48,701 nt of DNA, taken from NCBI GenBank assembly GCA_002685935.1, contig NYZD01000065.1, forward strand, positions 1-48,701, in the 5' to 3' direction. This DNA is from Planctomycetaceae bacterium. GTDB taxonomy: Bacteria > Planctomycetota > Phycisphaerae > Phycisphaerales > Zrk34. Shown piece after piece: positions 1-6,263 of this stretch; the first letter of the stretch is position 1, and each line of letters begins with the position of its first letter. Under the pieces are notes generated by a model. That model was not told the origin of the DNA, did no database searches, and worked only from the letters and a program-made list of their open reading frames with translations. The position numbers and the translations under genes were made by a program.

Positions 1-86
1 CCTTGCAACCGGAGCGGCTGCCTGACTATGATGGTTGTCAAATCGCTTGGGATGGTCCCGGGCGAAGGTCATATGGGAAATGTCCC

Positions 87-113
87 TTGACAGCGGTTCC
101 GGTAGGCTATTGG
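87..113 (+). promoter_or_regulatory. possible promoter of the lyase gene
   Basis: A perfect TTGACA hexamer (87-92) is followed after 15 bp by TATTGG (108-113), ending 17 bp before the ATG at 131. The spacer is shorter than the usual 17 bp, so this is only a plausible promoter. A GGAG ribosome-binding site lies about 8 bp before the same ATG, which supports that start over earlier in-frame starts at 35 and 80. Confidence 0.35.
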
Positions 114-130
114 TCAACGGAGCCAAGCAC

Positions 131-1045
131 ATGAAGAGCGTGGATGAAGTACGAGCGGGGCTGACGGGCCCTATTCCGACGATGCGGACGCCGTTCACGC
201 GGGAGGGGCGGATCGATTACGACGCCCTTGGCCGCATGATCGATTTTGACATTGAGGCGGGGGCGAAGGCGATCGTGCTGACGGCGGGCGACAGCCATCT
301 GATCATCATGAGCGATCAGGAGATCGCGGAGGTGACGAAGTTCACGGCGGAGCATGTGGCCGGCCGGGCGCTGGTGGTGGCGGGCGATCGGAATTTTGAT
401 ACGAAGCAGGCGGTGGCATTCGGCGAGTACGCAGCCGGAGTGGGGGCGGACGTGCTGATGTTGATGCCGCCGGACTGGGCAGCGTCGACGACGCCAAAGC
501 TGCTGGCACAACATTACGCGGCGGTGGGCAAGCACATTCCGGTGATGATGGTGACGAATGTGTTCATCGCGCGCGGCCCGGAGCATGGTTACGCGACGAT
601 CCGCGAAGTGATTGCGACGAAGGCAAACGTCGTGGCAGTGAAGGATGACATGTGCGGTCGTTTTGCCCGTCGACTGTGTCTGGAGGCGCACGATCACATG
701 GCGATTTGGGCGGGCGGATACAAGGAGGAACACGTCAACATGGAGCCGTACGGCGTGGATGGGTATCTGTCGACGTTTCTGACGTTCGCGCCGAAGGTGG
801 CGTGGGACTACTGGAATGCACAGACGCGCGGGGATCGGGCGGAAGCGATGCGGATTGTGACTGAGATCGATATACCGCTGTTTGATTTCGTGCGCACGCT
901 GGGCAATGACCAGGACGGCGGGCTGCACGCAATTCTGGAGGTGAAAGGACTGGCGGAACGGTGGCGGCCGGCACCGTATGCGTCGGTGACGGACGAGGCG
1001 GTGGAGCGGTTGAGGGGATATTTGACGGAGCGAGGATTGGTCTAG
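131..1045 (+). CDS. DapA/NanA-family (dihydrodipicolinate synthase-like) lyase
   Basis: A 304-residue protein of the class I aldolase DapA/N-acetylneuraminate lyase family, TIM-barrel enzymes that make or cleave pyruvate-containing compounds through a Schiff base. The expected lysine is visible as K171 in VVAVKDD. Length fits the family (about 290-310 residues). The family's GTTGE motif is altered to TAGDS (51-55), and the catalytic tyrosine of the usual YNVP segment appears replaced (VTNV at 141-144), so ordinary DapA activity is doubtful. It is followed 65 bp later by a BNR-repeat sialidase-like gene on the same strand, which suggests sugar-acid catabolism, for example of sialic or other keto-sugar acids. 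The ATG at 131 is chosen because a GGAG site lies 8 bp upstream. Family is fairly certain; substrate is unknown. Confidence 0.82.
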   Translation: MKSVDEVRAGLTGPIPTMRTPFTREGRIDYDALGRMIDFDIEAGAKAIVLTAGDSHLIIMSDQEIAEVTKFTAEHVAGRALVVAGDRNFDTKQAVAFGEYAAGVGADVLMLMPPDWAASTTPKLLAQHYAAVGKHIPVMMVTNVFIARGPEHGYATIREVIATKANVVAVKDDMCGRFARRLCLEAHDHMAIWAGGYKEEHVNMEPYGVDGYLSTFLTFAPKVAWDYWNAQTRGDRAEAMRIVTEIDIPLFDFVRTLGNDQDGGLHAILEVKGLAERWRPAPYASVTDEAVERLRGYLTERGLV

Positions 1046-1110
1046 GGTTCACAGGTGCAATCGATCCGGATTGCCGACGTTGTTCCCGTCAGTTAACGGA
1101 AGGGTCCATC

Positions 1111-2337
1111 ATGCTTCGAGAAGCGGTCTATACCCGAGGTCAACGCACGCTTCGAGCCTCGATTGAGCGATGTGATGTGTTGCGGAAGTCGGACGGGATC
1201 CTGACTTTCCCTCGGCTGATCGAACTTGAGGGCGATCACCTTGTTCTGGCGTACGGCAGGAACCAGCACGGGGGAGGCAATGAGAAGCGATTCGCGGCCG
1301 CGTCGGACGATCTGGGGCGGACGTGGACGGATCAGCCACCTCAATACCCGTTCTCCGACCACGTGCAGACGTCGGGGACGCTGGGTTACCTGCGCGATGG
1401 CACGATCGTTTACATCGACTGCGATCCGCTCAAGGTCGATGTGAAGACGCTGGGCGCTGCCGGAGCCGGCATCGCGCCGTCGGAATGGAAATCCGCGGGC
1501 GGTGTCACAGACGCGAGCGCCGAAATGGAGAATCCGGCTTTCAGGATTCGTCGATTCTCGCGCGCCGCCGAGCTGCTCGACGATTCGATCATCACGATCC
1601 GTGACCTGCCGTGGAAGGTTGCTTCCTACGCGCACTGCGGCAAGCTTTTGGAATTGGACAATGGCGATCTTCTGGCTGCGTTTTTTGCCAGGCCGGTCAG
1701 CGACCCACCGACGCCCCACTCGGTCATGCATGTTTTTATCGTCCGCTCCACCGACGGGGGCAAGAGCTTTGAATTCGTCTGGCAGTTCAATGAGCTCGGC
1801 CCGAATGACGTGGCCGGCCGCATGAGGCTGCTGCGGCGTCCGTGGACGGCCGAGCTTGGTCTGGGGGACCAGCACGCCCAAACCCCTTATGGCACGTGCG
1901 AGCCCGACATCGAGCTTCTGGCCAACGGGGACATTCTCTGCATGATGCGAACGGGCAGCGGCTCGCCGATGGTCCAGTCACGATCCACGGACAGGGGACA
2001 GACGTGGAGTTCGCCGGTGTCCATCGGTTGGCCGGGCGTGAGGCCGGAACTGCGACTGCTGAGCAACGGCGTGCTGGCGTGCAGCAGCGGGCGAGGTTTG
2101 TACGGCCAACCCCAGGTGACGTACGCGATGTTCAGTCTGGACGGCACGGGTGAGACGTGGGAGTATCCGCTGGCGTTTCACACGGGGCCGGGCTGTTCGT
2201 ACACGTCGAACATGGAGCGTGACGGGAAGCTGTACGTGACGTATTCGCATTCATCGTTCACGCAGCCGGCGGAGATTTATGATTTGCCGTATCACTCGAT
2301 TGAGTGGGTGGTGATTGATCTGGCGGTGTCGGGGTGA
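1111..2337 (+). CDS. BNR/Asp-box sialidase-like protein
   Basis: A 408-residue protein with repeated Asp-box motifs of six-bladed beta-propellers: SDDLGRTW (65-72), STDGGKSF (213-220), STDRGQTW (292-299) and a weaker SLDGTGETW (342-350). These boxes are typical of exo-alpha-sialidases and related propeller hydrolases. An arginine-bearing FPRLIEL segment near residues 33-39 could correspond to the first arginine of the sialidase triad, but the full catalytic set was not confirmed. No signal peptide is evident, so it is probably cytoplasmic, unusual for a host-directed sialidase. The ATG at 1111 has a GGAAGGG ribosome-binding site; longer in-frame extension to 961 overlaps the previous gene and is rejected. 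Pairing with the DapA/NanA-like lyase suggests a two-step degradation module. It could also be an uncharacterised propeller protein. Confidence 0.75.
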   Translation: MLREAVYTRGQRTLRASIERCDVLRKSDGILTFPRLIELEGDHLVLAYGRNQHGGGNEKRFAAASDDLGRTWTDQPPQYPFSDHVQTSGTLGYLRDGTIVYIDCDPLKVDVKTLGAAGAGIAPSEWKSAGGVTDASAEMENPAFRIRRFSRAAELLDDSIITIRDLPWKVASYAHCGKLLELDNGDLLAAFFARPVSDPPTPHSVMHVFIVRSTDGGKSFEFVWQFNELGPNDVAGRMRLLRRPWTAELGLGDQHAQTPYGTCEPDIELLANGDILCMMRTGSGSPMVQSRSTDRGQTWSSPVSIGWPGVRPELRLLSNGVLACSSGRGLYGQPQVTYAMFSLDGTGETWEYPLAFHTGPGCSYTSNMERDGKLYVTYSHSSFTQPAEIYDLPYHSIEWVVIDLAVSG

Positions 2338-2498
2338 GGTGCGGGTCACATTCGATCGAGTGCCCCGATTGAGCGGGGTGACGTCGCGGGCCGGGGCTTC
2401 TGTTCCATCTCAGGATTCCAATCCGGCATCCGACGGTCATGATTGGATCGATGGCCTACAACCGTGCACCACTGCCCCAGATAGTGGACGATGGCCCC

Positions 2499-2527
2499 TT
2501 GACATCCGGTTTTTAGTTGGCTAACGT
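2499..2527 (+). promoter_or_regulatory. sigma-70-type promoter of the unknown gene-lexA unit
   Basis: Perfect -35 TTGACA (2499-2504), exactly 17 bp of spacer, and a TAACGT -10 element (2522-2527). The palindrome at 2529-2549 begins two bases after the -10 box and would cover the transcription start, the expected arrangement for a repressed promoter. Confidence 0.6.
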
Positions 2528-2528
2528 G

Positions 2529-2549
2529 TACCGAACAAAAAGTTGGGTA
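2529..2549. promoter_or_regulatory. candidate LexA operator (21-bp interrupted palindrome)
   Basis: The sequence reads TACCGAAC, five A, GTTGGGTA. Seven of eight arm positions pair. The inner AAC-N5-GTT core resembles the Gram-positive CGAAC-N4-GTTCG SOS box, with one extra central base and a different outer arm. It sits on the transcription start of the unit that contains lexA, where autoregulation by LexA is expected. The assignment is an inference from position and symmetry; no second good copy was found by eye in this window. Confidence 0.5.
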
Positions 2550-2596
2550 TTCTTTCAAGACCCGGCGCCTGAATGGACGAAGCTATGTTTGTCAGT

Positions 2597-2607
2597 GGGC
2601 AGACCCC
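2597..2607 (+). repeat. short GC repeat unit, copy 1
   Basis: GGGCAGACCCC, identical at 31027-31037. It is a near-palindrome and resembles the GGGGTCAGACCCC motif known from REP-like elements in many bacteria. Lies in the leader before the gene at 2657. Confidence 0.3.
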
Positions 2608-2656
2608 CCCCAAGATGGTGGGTTGAATTGAGACACTCCCACAAGGAGAGGCAGAC

Positions 2657-3385
2657 ATGGCGACCCCTTTGGTTATGCTGGGTTCGGGCGGTAATTACGT
2701 GACGCGATGGGAACCAAGTGGCACGAGCATTCTGAGACGGGTGGGTCGGGCCGAGGCTCAGGGCGACGAGCCGGACATGGATTCGGCGACGTCGAACGCG
2801 GGCGGAGGCGGGAGCGGCCAGCAGGGCGGCCGGCGGCGTGGTCAGATGGTGATCACGCACACGTCGGCCCGTCCGGTCGAGGACACCTGGGAGCCGACGG
2901 CGGCCCAGGAGCCCGAGCCGAGCCGTGGGCTCAGTCACCGCCAGTGGGTGCGGGCGGGGACGCTCAACGCCGCGGCGGGCGCCATCAGCGTCTGGATGAC
3001 TCAACAGCAGCGGGCGCTGGCGGCGGCGACGCTGGAGCTGCGGACGTTCGGCAAGCCGCCGGACGAGGCAGTGGTCGAGGCCGGGCCGGCCGAAATCGTG
3101 ATCGCGGCATCGCCTGGTCCGGCGGTGTCCGCGGCAACCCCATCCCGATCGGAGATCGCTGATGAACCTGACCCCCAAACAACGGAAGATTCTGATCCTT
3201 ATCCGCGACTCACGCCTGACGCGCGGTTATTCCCCGACGATGCAGGAGCTGGCCGACGAGTTGAACGTCAGCAAGGTCACCGTGTTCGAGCACGTCGAGG
3301 CGCTCATCAAAAAGGGCGCGTTGATTCGCGACGCGAACAAGGCACGCTCTTTAACGGTGAGCGACGCCTGTCACTTGCCGGATGA
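2657..3385 (+). CDS. hypothetical protein overlapping the start of lexA
   Basis: Not recognised. The 242-residue reading frame has a strong AAGGAG site before its ATG and GC-rich third codon positions up to about 3160, so it looks genuinely coding. Residues 45-65 are Gly/Gln/Arg rich; residues 92-130 form an Arg/Ala/Gln-rich helix-like segment (RQWVRAG..., WMTQQQRALAAATLELR); the rest is Pro/Ala/Glu rich. No signal peptide or clear membrane helix. The last 74 codons overlap lexA in another frame, an exceptionally long overlap. In the neighbouring frame a TGA at 3160-3162 overlaps the lexA ATG as TGATG, so a single-base frameshift upstream would give a normal coupled end of about 168 residues. 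Sharing the promoter/operator with lexA suggests SOS control; in other phyla small division inhibitors lie beside lexA, but nothing here proves that role. Confidence 0.55.
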   Translation: MATPLVMLGSGGNYVTRWEPSGTSILRRVGRAEAQGDEPDMDSATSNAGGGGSGQQGGRRRGQMVITHTSARPVEDTWEPTAAQEPEPSRGLSHRQWVRAGTLNAAAGAISVWMTQQQRALAAATLELRTFGKPPDEAVVEAGPAEIVIAASPGPAVSAATPSRSEIADEPDPQTTEDSDPYPRLTPDARLFPDDAGAGRRVERQQGHRVRARRGAHQKGRVDSRREQGTLFNGERRLSLAG

Positions 3386-3788
3386 GCAGCGTTCGACGCG
3401 TCTGCCGCTGGTGGGTTCGATTGCTGCGGGCGTGCCGATCGAGGCGATTGAGGATCGTGAGTACCTGGACCTGGATGAACTGTTCGACGCCAATACGGGA
3501 CGGGGACAATCCACGGGCGAGACGTTTGTGCTTCGCGTGAACGGCGATTCGATGATCGGCGAGCAAATCTGCGACAGCGATTACGTGATCTGCCGGCGCA
3601 CGTCGACGGCCCGCAACGGCGAGACGGTCGTTGCACTGCTCGCGGATGGCGAAGCGACGCTGAAGAAGTTCTACAAGGAGCGGGGCCAGGTGCGTCTGCA
3701 GCCAGCGAACGAGGCGTTCGAGCCGATTTTCGTGGATCAGGTAGAGATCCAGGGCGTGGTGATCGGTGTGGTGCGGTCGTATCGGTGA
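3162..3788 (+). CDS. lexA: LexA repressor (SOS regulator)
   Basis: A 208-residue LexA. Residues 1-65 form the winged helix-turn-helix DNA-binding domain (QELADELNVSKVTVFEHVEALIKKG region); the self-cleavage site is IAAGVP with the A89-G90 bond; the S24-type peptidase dyad is Ser130 in NGDSMIGE and Lys168 in ATLKKFY. LexA represses DNA-damage genes and cleaves itself when stimulated by RecA filaments. The recognition helix (SKVTVFEHV) differs from the proteobacterial and Firmicutes versions, consistent with a lineage-specific operator such as the palindrome at 2529-2549. The ATG has a GGAG site 8 bp upstream. It lies inside the 3' end of the upstream unknown gene and ends before a hairpin terminator; the retron RT is tail-to-tail beyond it. 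Confidence 0.95.
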   Translation: MNLTPKQRKILILIRDSRLTRGYSPTMQELADELNVSKVTVFEHVEALIKKGALIRDANKARSLTVSDACHLPDEQRSTRLPLVGSIAAGVPIEAIEDREYLDLDELFDANTGRGQSTGETFVLRVNGDSMIGEQICDSDYVICRRTSTARNGETVVALLADGEATLKKFYKERGQVRLQPANEAFEPIFVDQVEIQGVVIGVVRSYR

Positions 3789-3805
3789 ATCGCGACCGCC
3801 GGCGG

Positions 3806-3826
3806 CTGATCATCAAGATCAGTTTT
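3806..3826 (+). terminator. intrinsic terminator after lexA
   Basis: Six-base stem CTGATC (3806-3811) and GATCAG (3817-3822) with a five-base loop, followed directly by TTTT (3823-3826). It lies 18 bp after the lexA stop, in the gap between the convergent lexA and reverse transcriptase genes. The T-run is short, so efficiency may be moderate. Confidence 0.6.
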
Positions 3827-3892
3827 CAATATTGCCGGATTAGGGTGCAGCACGGGCTGACGGGGGTGGGCGGTGCGTCGCTACGGTGATGA

Positions 3893-4846
3893 CTACTGCG
3901 GGGTTGCCCCGGATTGGCGTTCGACCATGGCTGCGTAGGCCTGCCAGCCTTGCCACTGTGAATCACTGAGGGTCGTGGGTTTGCCGGTGCGGCGGTGGTG
4001 TTCGACGGCGCGCAGCCAGCGTCGAATGTGGCGGGGGAGGCGAACGGTCTGGTTGACGACGAGGCCCGTGACCAACTGTTGTTGATGTCGGCGGCGGATG
4101 TGGCGTTTGCGGCGTTGGTGGATTTCGTAGCCGTGCTGTTCGGCGATGCGATGCGCACCTCTGATCACGGTGTGGATACGCTCGCCGCTGTCTTCGGCAA
4201 ACGAGAAGGTCAGGTCGTCGGCGTAGCGTGAGTACCAGGCGCCCTGGTTCTGGGCGAGACCGGCCAGTCGTGCATCCATCCGATAGTTGATGAGGTTGCT
4301 GAGTCGCGGGCTCGTGGGGGCGCCTTGGGGCAGCGCGCCGTCGTGGGTGCACAACACGGTGATCAGACGGATGGCTTCCCGGTTCCAGCCGATCTGGCGG
4401 AAGTATTTCGCGACGTGGGATGCGTCGGTTGAGGTGAAGAAGTTTTTGATATCGAGGCGCACGACAACGGCCTGTTGGGCGTGGAGCAGGGCGTGGGTGA
4501 CGGTGGATTGCCCGCGTTCGAAGCCGCAGACGGTGGGGTGTGCGTTGAGGCGGGCGAGAAGTCGGCGGAGAATGCGGCGTTGGGCGGCTTTGAGTTCGCG
4601 GGATGGGGCGTGGATGCGGCGGGTGCCGCCGGAGCGTTTGGGGATTGAGAACGTGTTGTAGTTGGGTTCGATGTTTCGCAGGCGGCCTTCGGCGATTCCG
4701 AGCCGTTCGGCGAGCGTCGCGACACTCAGGGCGGGGGGGTAGCGGACTTCGAGGGACAGGTCATGTGGGACCTGGCGCGGATCGTCGCGTGGGATATCGT
4801 AATCCCGATTACTGAAGAATCGCCGGATTAAGTCGAACACGCCCAT
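3893..4846 (-). CDS. retron-type reverse transcriptase
   Basis: A 317-residue reverse transcriptase with no added domain. Palm motifs in order: IPKRSGGTRRIHAP (68-81), VCGFERGQS (106-114), catalytic D132 in RLDIKNFF, QGAPTSP (174-180), Y-A-D-D (208-211), and QLVTGLVVN (257-265). The VTG motif and short single-domain layout are characteristic of retron RTs; no maturase (X) or endonuclease domain of group II introns is present. The remaining 45 residues are the Arg/His-rich thumb common in the family. The ATG at 4846 is chosen over one at 4939 because the longer form would run into the hairpin and a2 repeat of the ncRNA just upstream. The RT would prime on a 2'-OH of the ncRNA and make msDNA. 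Codon use looks like that of its neighbours. No companion effector gene follows; lexA is convergent 104 bp away. Confidence 0.9.
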   Translation of the reverse strand: MGVFDLIRRFFSNRDYDIPRDDPRQVPHDLSLEVRYPPALSVATLAERLGIAEGRLRNIEPNYNTFSIPKRSGGTRRIHAPSRELKAAQRRILRRLLARLNAHPTVCGFERGQSTVTHALLHAQQAVVVRLDIKNFFTSTDASHVAKYFRQIGWNREAIRLITVLCTHDGALPQGAPTSPRLSNLINYRMDARLAGLAQNQGAWYSRYADDLTFSFAEDSGERIHTVIRGAHRIAEQHGYEIHQRRKRHIRRRHQQQLVTGLVVNQTVRLPRHIRRWLRAVEHHRRTGKPTTLSDSQWQGWQAYAAMVERQSGATPQ

Positions 4847-4907
4847 GATGTGAACCCCGTGGCGGGAGATATCAAAGTTCGGGCACGGACGCGCGGCCCG
4901 TGCCCGG

Positions 4908-5017
4908 ATCACCTTGCGCAACCGTGCGACGGTTGCCACCTTTTCTCAAGCAGGCCCAACAGGACCCGGCTGACGAAACATCAGCCTGCGCTCTGCATTT
5001 GAGCGCCCCAAGGTGAT
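4908..5017 (-). ncRNA. putative retron ncRNA (msr-msd)
   Basis: On the minus strand the element opens with a1 ATCACCTTG (5017-5009) and closes with its perfect 9-bp complement a2 CAAGGTGAT (4916-4908). Nested between are: hairpin 1 GCGCTC/GAGCGC with a 7-nt loop (5006-4988), hairpin 2 GGCTGA/TCAGCC with a 7-nt loop (4986-4968), hairpin 3 GGTCC/GGGCC with a TGTT loop and one G-U pair (4966-4953), and hairpin 4 GCAACCGT/ACGGTTGC with a CGC loop (4936-4918). Two short msr stem-loops after a1, an msd part, and a2 just upstream of the RT is the canonical retron order, and G residues follow a1 where the branching guanosine is expected. At about 110 nt it is compact for a retron. Exact msr/msd boundaries and the branch G cannot be fixed from sequence alone. 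Confidence 0.75.
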
Positions 5018-5024
5018 GGTTCCC

Positions 5025-5053
5025 ACGATATGACTCGCCTGGAGGGACGTCAA
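5025..5053 (-). promoter_or_regulatory. promoter of the retron ncRNA-RT transcript
   Basis: On the minus strand: TTGACG (5053-5048), 17-bp spacer, TATCGT (5030-5025), then 7 bp to the first base of the a1 repeat at 5017. Transcription would therefore begin almost exactly at a1, as expected for a retron ncRNA. This agreement of position supports both calls. Confidence 0.6.
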
Positions 5054-5133
5054 CGCGGCGTCGGTGATTAGGTGAGACATCGCGCGTGGGCCATGCGAGC
5101 CGGGACCGTCTCTGCGATGAAGGCGTAACGCTG

Positions 5134-5139
5134 TATAAT
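5134..5139 (+). promoter_or_regulatory. -10 box of trpS (leaderless)
   Basis: A perfect TATAAT ends 10 bp before the trpS ATG at 5150, so transcription would start within a few bases of the start codon. No good -35 hexamer is evident. No ribosome-binding site precedes the ATG, consistent with a leaderless message. Confidence 0.55.
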
Positions 5140-5149
5140 CCCTCGCACG

Positions 5150-6214
5150 ATGAGCAACACGACGGAAAAACCGCGCATCCTGACCGGCGACACACCGACG
5201 GGGTCGCTACATCTGGGCCACTACGTGGGGTCGATAGAGAACCGCGTGGCGATGCAGGACGAGTACGACTGTTACTTCATTTTGGCCAACGTGCACGCGT
5301 TGTCGACGCGGGCGCATGAGCCGGCGGAGGTGAGCGCCGACTGCATTTCGATCGTGAAGGACTACATTGCCGCGGGCATCGATCCGCAGCGGTCGACGGT
5401 TTTCGTTCAATCAGAGGTGCCGGCGATCGCGGAGTTGACGTGGTACTTCGCGATGCTGCTGGGCTACGGGCGGTTGATGAAGAATCCGACGATCAAGGAT
5501 GAGATTCGCGTAAAGAATCTGGGTGAGAATTATTCGTTCGGATTTCTGCTTTACCCAGTGGGGCAGATCGCGGATATTTTGACATTCACGCCGCAGTTCG
5601 TGCCGGTGGGGGAGGATCAGGTGCCTCACATTGAGATGACGCGCGAGATCGCGCGGCGGTTCAATCAGTTGTATTGCGGGGTCGATCCGCAGACGCCGGA
5701 CGAGGATTACGTGGAAGCGGGCGGTGTGTTCCCGATCCCGCAGGCCAAAGCCGGTCGCATCGCGCGTCTGACCGGAATTGACGGGACGCACAAGATGAGC
5801 AAGTCATTGGGCAATGCGATTATGCTGAGCGATTCGCCCAAGGAAGTGACGAAGAAGTGCAACAAGATCTTCACGGGGCGGGGCACGATGGATGATCCGC
5901 CGGTGCTCGAAGGGAACACGGTGATTGAGTACCTGCGTGCGTTCCATCCGGATCAGGCGCAGGTTGATCAAATGGTCGGATCCTACGAGAACTCGGAAAT
6001 CGGCGACGGCGTATTGAAGAAGGAAGCCGGCCGCGTGATCAATGAGCTGCTCGAGCCGATGCGCGAGCGTTGTGCGGCGACGAGCGATGACGACGTGCGC
6101 GACATCCTGCGCGATGGCACGAAGCGCGCCAATGAGTTGGCAGAGCGCACGCTCTGGGAGGCAAAGCAAGCGATGGATTACGATTTTTTCGGCCGCGGAT
6201 TGTCGATCGATTGA
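5150..6214 (+). CDS. trpS: tryptophanyl-tRNA synthetase
   Basis: A 354-residue class Ic aminoacyl-tRNA synthetase that charges tRNA-Trp. The HIGH signature is HLGH (21-24) within TGSLHLGHYVGS, and the KMSKS loop is exact (215-219). Length fits bacterial TrpS (about 330-360). The ATG at 5150 is 10 bp after a TATAAT box and lacks a ribosome-binding site. It is divergent from the retron and followed 49 bp later by gcvT, which probably shares its transcript. Confidence 0.96.
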   Translation: MSNTTEKPRILTGDTPTGSLHLGHYVGSIENRVAMQDEYDCYFILANVHALSTRAHEPAEVSADCISIVKDYIAAGIDPQRSTVFVQSEVPAIAELTWYFAMLLGYGRLMKNPTIKDEIRVKNLGENYSFGFLLYPVGQIADILTFTPQFVPVGEDQVPHIEMTREIARRFNQLYCGVDPQTPDEDYVEAGGVFPIPQAKAGRIARLTGIDGTHKMSKSLGNAIMLSDSPKEVTKKCNKIFTGRGTMDDPPVLEGNTVIEYLRAFHPDQAQVDQMVGSYENSEIGDGVLKKEAGRVINELLEPMRERCAATSDDDVRDILRDGTKRANELAERTLWEAKQAMDYDFFGRGLSID

Positions 6215-6263
6215 TCTGCGGGCCGACTTCGGTGTGTGTTGTACGTCTGACGAAAGGCCTGCC

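Larger units (their letters stand above)
2338..2656. other. intergenic region upstream of the lexA pair
   Basis: This 319-bp stretch holds no convincing gene. It contains a GC hairpin just after the sialidase-like gene (CCCCG at 2363-2367, CGGGG at 2374-2378, loop ATTGAG) that lacks a T-run, a promoter and palindromic operator (2499-2549), a run of eight C at 2604-2611, and a strong AAGGAG ribosome-binding site about 8 bp before the ATG at 2657. The leader from the predicted transcription start to that ATG is over 100 nt, unlike the leaderless starts elsewhere in the window. Confidence 0.6.
4847..5149. other. RT-trpS intergenic region holding the retron ncRNA
   Basis: This 303-bp divergent gap contains, reading leftward from trpS: the trpS -10 box (5134-5139), a minus-strand promoter (5025-5053), the retron-type ncRNA (4908-5017), and a 61-bp leader to the RT start codon. 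No protein-coding gene is supported here; an apparent minus-strand reading frame (4872-5195) crosses the promoter and hairpins. Confidence 0.75.

Noticed and set aside
107-928. 273-residue minus-strand frame opposite the DapA-like gene
   Set aside because: Shadow frame: His/Arg-rich, no family features, fully covered by a clear gene on the other strand.
2707-3162. 151-residue frame ending in TGATG at the lexA start
   Set aside because: Gly/Arg-rich composition typical of an out-of-frame reading; the neighbouring frame from 2657 has the ribosome-binding site and coding-like third positions. Its stop is still noted as a hint of a frameshift.
3893-4939. RT as a group II intron maturase or diversity-generating RT
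   Set aside because: No maturase or endonuclease domain, no domain V/VI-like structure next to it, no variable/template repeat pair; VTG motif and upstream a1/a2 repeat fit retrons.
4847-4939. 31-residue N-terminal extension of the RT
   Set aside because: Would translate through a2 and part of the last ncRNA hairpin; Arg-rich and unlike the family.
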